Shown here: positions 8,604 through 14,865 of the stretch, one piece after another
Position numbering within the stretch: the first letter of the stretch is position 1
Layout of the letters: each line of letters begins with the position of its first letter
Source of the DNA: Polyrhizophydium stewartii
Taxonomy: Eukaryota; Chytridiomycota; Chytridiomycetes; Rhizophydiales
Direction of reading: 5' to 3'
Assembly (NCBI GenBank): GCA_027604665.1
Contig: JADGIZ010000373.1
Span: 1-14,865 of the forward strand
Length of the DNA stretch: 14,865 bases
Program-made: the position numbers and the translations under genes
The notes under the pieces: generated by a model
What the model saw: the letters and a program-made list of their open reading frames with translations, nothing else
Databases searched by the model: none
Told to the model about the DNA's origin: nothing

Positions 8604-9675
8604 TTAGATGAATCCAATCTTGTTGGCGACATCGAGGGCGTCGGTGTCGGCAACGAGGCGGACGTACGCCTTCTTGGTGCCGTCGGGCCTGTTTGACAAC
8701 ACCAGACCAGCACAAGACATATTTTCGTCAGCGCACGCAGCAGATGTGGGCAGTTGAGTGGCGAAGGGGCCGCGGCAGCGCAAGCGTACCTGATCAGGGT
8801 GTTGATCTTGGCAGCCTCGGCCTCGTACAGCTTCTTGACGGCGGCCTTGATCTGGCGCTTGTTGGCGCGGACGTCGCAGATGAAGACGAGAGTGTTGTCG
8901 CCCTCAATCTTCTTCATGGCGCTCTCCGTGTTCAGGGGGTACTTGATGACCTTGAACTCGTCGAGGCGAGGCGTGCGCGGGACCGACTTGCGGACGTACT
9001 TGGGGGCGCGGGGAAGAGCGAGGGTCTTGGGCTTGTGGAAGGTCACCTTGGTGCGGATCTTGCGCACGACGGTCGAGGTGCCCTTGAGGGCAGCCTTCTT
9101 AGCGGCAGCAGCCTTCTTGACGGTGTCGGTCTCTGCAGGTGGAGCAGCAGTTTGGGGTGCACTCGCTCGTCAGCACTTCGAGGCCGACCACTGGCGAGAT
9201 ACAGCTCCGAAAGCGCTCGGCGGCGGAATCTCCCGGCACGCAGCGGCTGCGGGCAGGCGTGCAGAGGCACGCAGGCCGGCACGAGAGCGGGGCGGCCGCT
9301 CGGGCTGTCGGGCGGCGGCTCGGCTTCGGTGCCTTTTTTTCCAGCAGCGCCGTCCAAGAGGCCAACGCCGACGCCGAGCCGTGCGCAGCACAGCGGAGCC
9401 TCCACCGGCCGCACAGCAGGAGGGCTATGGGATGCACCGCAACAGCTGCATGCCGCCACGGAGCTCAGCGGCAGGCTGCAACCGCCCTCGGCCTGCCCAG
9501 TGTCGCCCGCCTGCAGTGTCGTCTGCAGCCTCTCGCCATGCGCCTCTGCCCGCCGCGCTCGCAGGCTGCGGTCTGCGGGTTCAGGCAGCGGGAAGAATGC
9601 GGCGCCAGCGGCAGCATCGATGCGGGGGGCCACAGTCCGGGTGCTGCAGTACGCACTCTTGGCGGGAGGGGCCAT
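8604..9675 (-). CDS. rpl25: Cytosolic large-subunit ribosomal protein uL23 (L23A/L25)
   Basis: This protein binds 25-28S rRNA next to the peptide exit tunnel, where it helps dock SRP and nascent-chain factors. Exons on the minus strand are 9675-9657 (19 nt, MAPPAK plus one base), 9132-8790 and 8688-8604; they join to 447 nt, 148 residues, the usual size. A Lys/Ala-rich N-terminus is followed by the family-typical stretch around [15 protein letters not shown] (38-52), then the globular uL23 fold with [13 protein letters not shown] (71-83), [12 protein letters not shown] (94-105) and the C-terminal [12 protein letters not shown]. Intron 1 (524 bp) and intron 2 (101 bp) both have GT-AG ends, and intron 2 has a GCTGAC branch motif. 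The start was chosen because this 19-nt exon is the only nearby one giving a MAPPAKK N-terminus in the right phase. A pyrimidine-rich leader precedes the ATG, as is common for ribosomal protein mRNAs. Confidence 0.96.
9133..9656 (-). other. 524-bp first intron of the uL23 gene
   Basis: This intron begins GTGCGTAC directly after a 19-nt first exon and ends CCACCTGCAG. It has no recognisable coding domain. Ribosomal protein introns often host snoRNAs, but I see no C box (RTGATGA) paired with a D box on the transcribed strand. Longish open frames here on both strands look like GC shadows. Confidence 0.8.
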
Positions 9676-9969
9676 TGCTGCGACGGATGCGGTTGTGTGG
9701 AGAGAAGGGCGAGAGTCGCCGCGTGCAGAAAAAAACGCTGCGACGCGCCGGCTGACAGGGTTCGACGGCGCGCGCCGCGCCGCACACCACGAGCACTCTG
9801 CCGCAGCGATCCGCGACCAGCTCGGCCGCGAGAGCATGGCCAGTCGGCGGGAGCAGCCATATCAGCGACAGACGATATTCGGGTATGCAAACTTTCGGCT
9901 TTCATTCCCGCCCGGGCTGGTCCGGGGGTGGCGATTGCAGACAGAGGTGATATGCAGGTTGATGATGCT
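9676..9969 (-). promoter_or_regulatory. uL23 promoter and leader, overlapping the ankyrin gene 3' flank
   Basis: The 294-bp spacer must carry the end of the ankyrin mRNA and the uL23 promoter. On the minus strand a T-run (near 9727-9733) is followed by a pyrimidine-rich CTCTCGCCCTTCTCTCC block (9715-9699) about 25 nt before the ATG, a plausible initiator or TOP-like leader. No sequence-specific factor site can be named with confidence. Confidence 0.4.
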
Positions 9970-12486
9970 TCAGGCAAACAGGGACACAGAGTCGGATATC
10001 CAGGCCCAGATATGCGCGAGCTGGCGACAGGGGCCAGTTACAGCCAGGGACCGCCTCTCGGCGGTCTTTTGTGCGAGCCACCCCGCAAGCCACTCGTGCC
10101 CACCCGATGCGGCGGCACGCGACAGCTTGGTGATATCCAGCACCGAGCACTCATGGTCGATGGCCAGATATGCGTCAATGATGAAAAAGTGGCCATTGCG
10201 CGCCGCCTCGAGCACCGTGTTGTACGACATGCGCTTCCGCTGCGGCTTGTAGGCGGATGCGGATCCATCCTGGTCCGCGGATCGGTCAGGTCGGAGCAGC
10301 GTTGGTGAGGGCAATGGATCTGGCGACTGTGACGATACTCGCGACGGCGAGAGCAATATTTCGTCGTGCTCGAGCGCCGCCAGGTGGGCCGCGATCCAGC
10401 GGAACGCATCAACATGGCCGCGAGTTGCGGCATATCGTGCGGCAGCCTCTGTGACGGCAAGACCGTTGCGTTCGGCCAGCATTTGCACAGTGCGCAGGTG
10501 GCCGTTCCACGCGGCGCTGTTGATAGCGTCCTGGAGGTCGCAAGACGCGCCATGCTGGAGCAGCCACTCGGCCGCTTCGGTGTGGCCGTTCTCGGCAGCA
10601 AGCTCAAAGGCAGCGAACGAAAGCGGGGTGCCTATGCGATGGCGCACGACATACTGCAACAGCAGCAACTGGCCGTGCTGGGCACACGTATCCTGCGCAT
10701 CGTCGAACGCTTCTTCGATGCACAGGTCAAGATGGGGCGGCACATCAAGGTTGGCTCGCGCTTGAGACGCCAAAGCAACCACGTCAGCCAAACAGCGCCG
10801 CGCTCGTACAAGAAGCGCAGACGCACACACGGCCTTACCTGCGGCACACGAAACGCCAAGCAGATTCCAGACAACGTCTGTGTGGCCACGACGCAGCGCG
10901 GTCTGGATGGCGAAGCGCGACGGCGAAAGAAGCGGCCACTGCTCGCGCATCCACTCCACGAGTGCAGTGTGGCCGCCGGCGACGGCGCCTTCGATACAGG
11001 CATGCTCAGCAATCCCGCTCATGCAGAGAAACTCGATCACGTCCCTGCGCCCGGCCCTTCCCGCGATGTCGAACACGGTCCGCATGGCGATACGCCGCAC
11101 GCCAGCGATCTCGGCCATCATTGCAGGCGGAACGCCGCTCGAGCACGGACAGTGCGGGCACTGGGCCGACCAGGAGGGCTGCGTCCAGGGTGGCATCTTT
11201 GTGTCCGGCGACCACGGCGGCAGCGGCGATGCCGATGGCGATTGCGATTGCGAGATGCGCGGTGGCGCGGCGCACTGGAACAGACAGATCAGGCGACGGA
11301 TGACGTCGATGCGGCCGAGCCCGGCCGCAATCGACATCAGATCGGGAAGACACTCTGGCAGATGCGGTGGCGGCTGCGCGCCGAGCAGGCTCCACACGGC
11401 CTTGTCGAGCAACAGGTTTAGCACTGGCCGCAGGGCGGAATCTGGCGACCCTGCAAAGAGCTGGCGCAAGGCAAGCAGCCCGAGCGCGGCGGCCTCAGGG
11501 AAGGCAAACAAGTCCAGCTCGTCGTTCGCACGGATATCCTCATCGCGGGTGCCGTGTGCCGTGTCCGATGCGGTGGTACATCGGCAGACGCCGTCCAGGT
11601 CGCATTGCGCGCTTGCGGATGATGCCGGGCCGCCAAAGCGGAGAGCCGCAGGCTTGGCGGCGGAGGCCGCATCGGAGGCGGCGGGAGAAGGGAGGCCGCG
11701 GCACCGCTCGGCCGCATGCGGCCAGCAAGCGCTTGGGCTGCGGCGACAGAGCTGGCCGCCGCTGTGGGAGAGCAAGGGGTTGCAAGGGGAGCGTGGTGGT
11801 GGCGCAGCGCGGAGGCTGTCTGCCTCGACGTCATCCGCGGGCTTGAACGCGCTTGTGTCAGCGGACGCAGTGGCGGCAGCAGCGGTGACGGCATGTGCCG
11901 CAGTGACAGCGGCCGTAGCAGCGACAGCAGCGGTGGGGATGGCGGCGGCGCCAAGGTTGCAGGCGGTAGCGAGCGACCAGAGCCACGTGCGACGCACCGG
12001 CACGGCGGCGATCCACGCGGGGGCGACGACGAAGCGGTCGAGCACGGCGAGCCACATGGCCCGCGAGCGCACGAGCAGCATCTCCCACGAAAGCCACAGG
12101 CGCGGGATCTGCAGCCTGCACAGCACGTCGGGCACGTCGGCTCGCAGGCAGTCTGCGATGACGAGCTGCAGCGCGGCGAGCGACAGCGGACGCGGCAGCA
12201 GGCCGTGCACGAGCTCCGTCAGCGGGCCTGCGCGGCGCAAGATCATGATGCGCAGCTCCGCGGGCAGGCAGGCGACGGCGAGAACGACGTCCGCGGGCCA
12301 CGGCTTCCGGGCGGGCGTGGTGCGTGTGGACACGTCGCCCAGAGCCGCCCCGCTCGGCAGCGGGGCCGGCGGTGGCTGATGGCGCTGGTCGTGGAGGCGC
12401 TGTGGCTGGTGCGGCGGTGGCAGCAGGCAGCCAGCAGTGCTCGCACGCGGGCAGGCGGAAACGGGCGAGACGGAGGCGGACGACAT
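9970..12486 (-). CDS. Large ankyrin-repeat protein with F-box-like N-terminus
   Basis: This intronless frame encodes 838 residues from the ATG at 12486 to a TGA at 9972-9970. A Pro-rich leader is followed by an F-box-like segment at about 74-97 (LPAELRIMILRRAGPLTE), the kind of motif that can bind Skp1 in ubiquitin ligases. An Ala-rich and Ser/Pro-rich middle follows. The last 370 residues hold degenerate ankyrin-type repeats, seen as recurring GH-turn motifs: AVAGGHTALVEWM, ALRRGHTDVVWNL, AAENGHTEAAEWLLQHGA, AAWNGHLRTVQML, YAATRGHVDAFRWI, AARNGHFFIIDAYL and AASGGHEWLAGWL. Only two of them look close to the ankyrin consensus. Such F-box/ankyrin genes form large families in some chytrids and amoebae. 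The target is unknown. It shares a 143-bp divergent promoter with the DinB gene. Leftward extension of the frame beyond 12486 lacks an ATG. Confidence 0.85.
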   Translation of the reverse strand: MSSASVSPVSACPRASTAGCLLPPPHQPQRLHDQRHQPPPAPLPSGAALGDVSTRTTPARKPWPADVVLAVACLPAELRIMILRRAGPLTELVHGLLPRPLSLAALQLVIADCLRADVPDVLCRLQIPRLWLSWEMLLVRSRAMWLAVLDRFVVAPAWIAAVPVRRTWLWSLATACNLGAAAIPTAAVAATAAVTAAHAVTAAAATASADTSAFKPADDVEADSLRAAPPPRSPCNPLLSHSGGQLCRRSPSACWPHAAERCRGLPSPAASDAASAAKPAALRFGGPASSASAQCDLDGVCRCTTASDTAHGTRDEDIRANDELDLFAFPEAAALGLLALRQLFAGSPDSALRPVLNLLLDKAVWSLLGAQPPPHLPECLPDLMSIAAGLGRIDVIRRLICLFQCAAPPRISQSQSPSASPLPPWSPDTKMPPWTQPSWSAQCPHCPCSSGVPPAMMAEIAGVRRIAMRTVFDIAGRAGRRDVIEFLCMSGIAEHACIEGAVAGGHTALVEWMREQWPLLSPSRFAIQTALRRGHTDVVWNLLGVSCAAGKAVCASALLVRARRCLADVVALASQARANLDVPPHLDLCIEEAFDDAQDTCAQHGQLLLLQYVVRHRIGTPLSFAAFELAAENGHTEAAEWLLQHGASCDLQDAINSAAWNGHLRTVQMLAERNGLAVTEAAARYAATRGHVDAFRWIAAHLAALEHDEILLSPSRVSSQSPDPLPSPTLLRPDRSADQDGSASAYKPQRKRMSYNTVLEAARNGHFFIIDAYLAIDHECSVLDITKLSRAAASGGHEWLAGWLAQKTAERRSLAVTGPCRQLAHIWAWISDSVSLFA
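11859..11950 (-). repeat. Degenerate Ala-coding repeat in the ankyrin gene
   Basis: Imperfect GCTGCTGTC/GCTGTCACT-like units encode an Ala/Thr/Val-rich run (VAATAAVTAAHAVTAAAA) in the linker between the F-box-like part and the repeat domain. It is in frame and probably a flexible or helical linker. Confidence 0.65.
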
Positions 12487-12629
12487 CGGGGCTGAAAGGA
12501 GAGTGCGGGGCGGCGGGGAGAGCTCCGGGGCGGGCCGGGCGGAGGACGGACAGCAGGCCCGACGGGCCCGATCTGCGATGCACAAAAGCGCTTCCCTTCA
12601 GCGCACCCGCACCCGCGCCGCGAGCCCGC
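12487..12629. promoter_or_regulatory. 143-bp divergent promoter between the ankyrin and DinB genes
   Basis: The two start codons face away from each other with 143 bp between them. The spacer holds a perfect 6-bp inverted repeat with one central base (12556-12568, GGCCCG-A-CGGGCC) that could be a dyad for a CGG-binding zinc-cluster regulator. No TATA box is visible. An ATG at 12578 starts an out-of-frame upstream reading frame relative to the DinB start. Confidence 0.45.
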
Positions 12630-13300
12630 ATGACAACGCCGACACACGCGCTCGCGCAGCTGGTGCGCCTGGCCCGCTACAACGCCTGGGCGTACGCCCG
12701 CCTGCTGGCCGCGGCGGACGCGCTGCCCGACGTCCACTACCGCGCGCACGCCGGGCTCGCGTTCCGCTCCGTGCACGGCACGCTGTGCCACCTGCTCGTG
12801 TCCGACGCCGTGTGGTGGGTGCTCCTCGGCACCTCGGTTGATGTTGTCGCAGGCGGCTGTTGTTGTTGTTGACGGTGTCGTCACCGATGCCACCCCCTGG
12901 CCAACGGGACAGGCTGAACCGCCTGCGCGGCGAGCACGATCAGGCCGCCGCCCTCGGCCGATATTGGCACGAGGGCGACATGTACGCTGCCGCCGACAGC
13001 CCCAGCGTGCCGTGGGAGGACATCGAGCCCGACCGCACCGCGCTGCGCCGTCGGCTGCTCGACCAAGCCAACGACTTTGTCGCCTTTCTCGAGTCGCTGC
13101 CCGCGGACACGGATCCCGAAGGCCCATTCTCGTACCGCACCACATCCGGCACGGCACGCACCAAGCCGCTCGCCGTCGTGATTGCCCACATCGTCAACCA
13201 CGGCACGCACCACCGCGGCCAGGCGTCCGCCGCCGTGACGCGCTTCGGCCTGGCCCCGCCGAGCATGGATCTGATCTACTGGGCATATGAGGACGAATGA
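12630..13300 (+). CDS. DinB/YfiT-family putative metal-dependent protein
   Basis: DinB-fold proteins are four-helix bundles that bind a divalent metal through three histidines; some are thiol transferases, many are uncharacterised. Exons 12630-12814 and 12913-13300 join to 573 nt, 190 residues. The 98-bp intron (GTGGGT...GGACAG) splices TGG across the junction to give DAVWLNRLRGEH, matching the usual D-x-x-W-L-x-R-L-x-G pattern of the family. Helix 1 carries NAWAYARLLAA (18-28), the first His region is SVHGTLCHLL (47-56), and the C-terminal metal motif is HIVNHGTHHRGQ (154-165). There is no signal peptide, so it is likely cytosolic. The family is mainly bacterial, so acquisition by horizontal transfer followed by gain of an intron is plausible but untested. 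This is the only plus-strand gene in the window. Its substrate is unknown. Confidence 0.9.
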
Positions 13301-13711
13301 TGTATTAGTGCATCCAGAGAGACTGAAAGTGTGCGTTTTGTGTGTCGGCGGCGATGGAGGTGGTGATGTGTGCGGGTGTGCGAGGTGGGGACGACCAGGC
13401 CGGGTTGGTGCTGGCGCGCTGGGGGAGGGGGATGGACGTTGGCGGGGGATGGCACAGGCAAGCGCGCACAGATGCATATGGAACGAGACGGCGGGGCACT
13501 GCGCGCATCGCCAAAGGCGAGGGGCGTGCTGGCGGTGATGACCGGATCTGGAGCAGGCACGGCGACCAAGAAACAAACAAGGGTGCCGCGCCGGGCGGGG
13601 CGGCGCTGGCAGTGGGCAGGCATGAAAACAGGCGGACAGAGAGACGGAGCAGCGAGTGGGCAGATGGCGGAGCAGGAGGCCGCCGAGCAAGAATAAAGGA
13701 GGCGAGACGGA
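13301..13711. other. Convergent intergenic spacer between DinB and Bem1-like genes
   Basis: These 411 bp hold the 3' ends of two convergent genes. Plus-strand sequence is G-rich with GTGTG stretches just after the DinB stop. An AATAAA hexamer occurs near 13692 on the plus strand, about 390 bp past the DinB stop and just outside the Bem1-like stop, so its use as a poly(A) signal is doubtful. The open frames here on either strand have no recognisable domain. Confidence 0.5.
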
Positions 13712-14767
13712 TCAGCTGACGTAGAAGGTGAGCTTCTTGCTGTACGTGGTAATGAGCAGACCGAGATCCAGGTCGCCGCGCAGCGGAATGAGCTGCTCGA
13801 CCTCGTCCTTGTAGAGCAAGTACTGGAAGCGGAACTCGAGGCGCTCTTCCGCGTGCATGATGAGCTCGTCAAACGACACGTAGTCGGGCTCCTTCCAGGC
13901 AATGATCTCCTCGCCGAGCACGAGCTTGATGCGCACGTCCGTGTCCTCCTCGTAGTCGGTCAGCAGGTCCATGAGCGTTTCCGAGACGTCGAAGCGGATG
14001 TTGATGGCGGTGTCGAGGTCGCCCGTGCGGATCATGAGGAAGCGCTTGATCGAGGGCGAGTTCATGATGTGCGGCGGCAGCTTGATGAGATGCTGCATGT
14101 AGGCGTCGAGGGCATTGCGGCGGGACTGCGCCTGCTCGGGGGTCATTGTCCTCGTCGGTGTGGGCAGGAACGGGATCACGCGCGCCTGGTCGTTGCGGCC
14201 CGACTCTGCGGGGAAGTGGTTGAGCAGCGAGACCTGCAGGACCCAAAAGTCGTCATATGTGCGGAAGAGGATGTTGCTGGTGTTGTCGGTCATCTTGAGC
14301 TCGATCGTGAACCACCACTGGCCGTCCTCGCGCTGCTCGGCGCGCTGCACGAGCACGGACCACAGCTGGCGCTCGCGCGGGCCCGCGGGCGACACGGGCG
14401 ACATGGGGCCTGCGTCGTAGCCGGGCTGGCCGCCGTCGTAGCCGCCGGGGCCGGGGCCGTAGCCGCCGCTGCCGCCCGAGACGGGGCCGCCGTAGCTGCC
14501 GCCATAAGGATCCGCCGCGGCGCCGTAGCTGCCGCCGGCACCACCGCTGCCGCGGTTGTTGTAGCCGTAGTCGTCGTACTCGCCCGGCGGCGGGTTGTAG
14601 CTGTAGTCGCCGAGGCCCTCCAGCTGCTGCTGCTGCTGGGCCTTGGCCTGTGCGTCCTGCTGGATCTTGTCGAGCGAGTCAAAGTAGGCCGAGGGCACGA
14701 TGCCGCGCAGGCGCTGGATGGGGTTGATGACCTCGAAGCTGAGGCCGTCGGGGCGTTCGTTGATGAC
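13712..14767 (-). CDS. bem1: Bem1/Scd2-like polarity scaffold, C-terminal part (PX and PB1)
   Basis: Bem1/Scd2 ties the Cdc42 exchange factor Cdc24/Scd1 to Cdc42 and its effectors at sites of polarised growth. The window shows about 351 C-terminal residues in one exon, entered through an acceptor (GGTGCAG, 14774-14768) with a CTGAC branch motif upstream; no ATG precedes the domain in this frame, so earlier exons lie off the window. The first residues (VINPIQRLRGIVPSAYF) look like the end of an SH3 domain. A Gln run and a Gly/Tyr-rich linker (about 85 residues) follow, then a PX domain with RTYDDFW, PFLPTP and RRNALDAYMQHL, and finally a PB1 domain (IRFDVSETL to LTFYVS) with an acidic YKDE...GDLDL segment like an OPCA motif. 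SH3-PX-PB1 order fits Bem1/Scd2 rather than p40phox, where the SH3 lies between PX and PB1. The stop is at 13712. Confidence 0.92.
   Translation of the reverse strand, partial: VINERPDGLSFEVINPIQRLRGIVPSAYFDSLDKIQQDAQAKAQQQQQLEGLGDYSYNPPPGEYDDYGYNNRGSGGAGGSYGAAADPYGGSYGGPVSGGSGGYGPGPGGYDGGQPGYDAGPMSPVSPAGPRERQLWSVLVQRAEQREDGQWWFTIELKMTDNTSNILFRTYDDFWVLQVSLLNHFPAESGRNDQARVIPFLPTPTRTMTPEQAQSRRNALDAYMQHLIKLPPHIMNSPSIKRFLMIRTGDLDTAINIRFDVSETLMDLLTDYEEDTDVRIKLVLGEEIIAWKEPDYVSFDELIMHAEERLEFRFQYLLYKDEVEQLIPLRGDLDLGLLITTYSKKLTFYVS
14405..14590 (-). repeat. Gly/Tyr-rich low-complexity linker coding region in the Bem1-like gene
   Basis: GGC/TAC-rich imperfect repeats encode motifs such as GGYGPGPGGYDGG, GGSYGG and GYNNRG between the SH3 remnant and the PX domain. 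The composition resembles prion-like or phase-separating segments. The Gln run lies just upstream in the coding sense. Confidence 0.75.
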
Positions 14768-14865
14768 CTGCACCGGCACGGCGTCAGCAGGCCGTCGCGG
14801 CGCGGCGCGAGGAGCGAGCGGGGGTCGGTCGGCGCACGGCCGTCGTGCGGGATCCGGGTAGGGGG
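14768..14865 (-). other. 3' part of an intron of the Bem1-like gene
   Basis: The stretch upstream of the acceptor at 14769-14768 has no ATG in the Bem1 frame, is C-rich, and holds GCTGAC about 20 nt before the acceptor. It is best read as intron running to the window edge. An additional small exon inside it cannot be excluded. Confidence 0.6.

Noticed and set aside
9133..9656. snoRNA inside uL23 intron 1
   Set aside because: No paired C/D boxes are visible on the transcribed strand; H/ACA folds could not be judged without a folding program.
8693..10252. 519-codon plus-strand open frame
   Set aside because: It is antisense to uL23 and the end of the ankyrin gene, with shadow-like composition and no domain.
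10880..12379. 499-codon plus-strand open frame
   Set aside because: Antisense shadow of the ankyrin gene; Ala/Ser/Arg-rich with no motif.
12816..12912. Other donors for the DinB intron (after TCG near 12834, or at 12812)
   Set aside because: They are out of phase with the acceptor at 12912 or lose the conserved Trp-Leu; the donor at 12815 fits both phase and family pattern.
13691..13697. AATAAA hexamer as the DinB poly(A) signal
   Set aside because: It lies about 390 bp beyond the stop, next to the 3' end of the convergent gene, and a single hexamer is weak evidence.
1..14865. tRNA, rRNA, CRISPR arrays, insertion sequences or transposons
   Set aside because: No cloverleaf-like sequence, direct-repeat array, transposase motif or terminal inverted repeat was seen when reading both strands; absence was not tested computationally.

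Overview
The window looks like GC-rich nuclear DNA from a fungus, most likely an early-diverging (chytrid-type) one. The evidence is spliceosomal introns of about 65-130 bp with GT...AG ends and a recurring CTGAC-type branch motif, a cytosolic ribosomal protein uL23 gene, an SR splicing factor, a Bem1/Scd2 polarity scaffold and a Gef1/ClC-3-type CLC protein. The large intronless gene combining an F-box-like N-terminus with degenerate ankyrin repeats recalls families expanded in Rhizophydiales chytrids. That placement is an inference from memory and was not searched. The very high GC gives many long antisense open frames that are not genes.

Layout, left to right. Bases 1-176 (-) hold the possible N-terminus of a truncated secreted or membrane protein. 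Bases 635-2615 (-) encode a two-RRM SR protein in 5 exons. Bases 2649-6868 (-) encode an 1152-residue CLC chloride channel/exchanger in 11 exons. Bases 6934-8442 (-) encode an unrecognised Ala/Gln-rich protein. Bases 8604-9675 (-) encode ribosomal protein uL23 in 3 exons. Bases 9970-12486 (-) encode an ankyrin protein. Bases 12630-13300 (+) encode a DinB-family putative metalloprotein in 2 exons. Bases 13712-14767 (-) are the 3' part of a Bem1/Scd2-like SH3-PX-PB1 scaffold whose 5' exons lie outside the window. All genes but the DinB one are on the minus strand, and some spacers are very short: 33 bp between the CLC stop and the SR start, and 65 bp between the unknown gene and the CLC start.

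I rebuilt the exon structures by hand, requiring GT/AG signals, matching phase and continuity of conserved domains. The SR, uL23 and DinB models close exactly in frame (226, 148 and 190 residues). The CLC model also closes, but one donor (intron 7) is uncertain and one intron would be GC-AG. The genes are ordinary housekeeping and accessory genes with no shared pathway, so I see no operon-like system. The most unusual signal is in the CLC protein. The normally near-invariant gating-glutamate motif GKEGP reads GMQGP (Gln at residue 552), while the second, proton-pathway glutamate pair is kept. This predicts altered coupling or gating.
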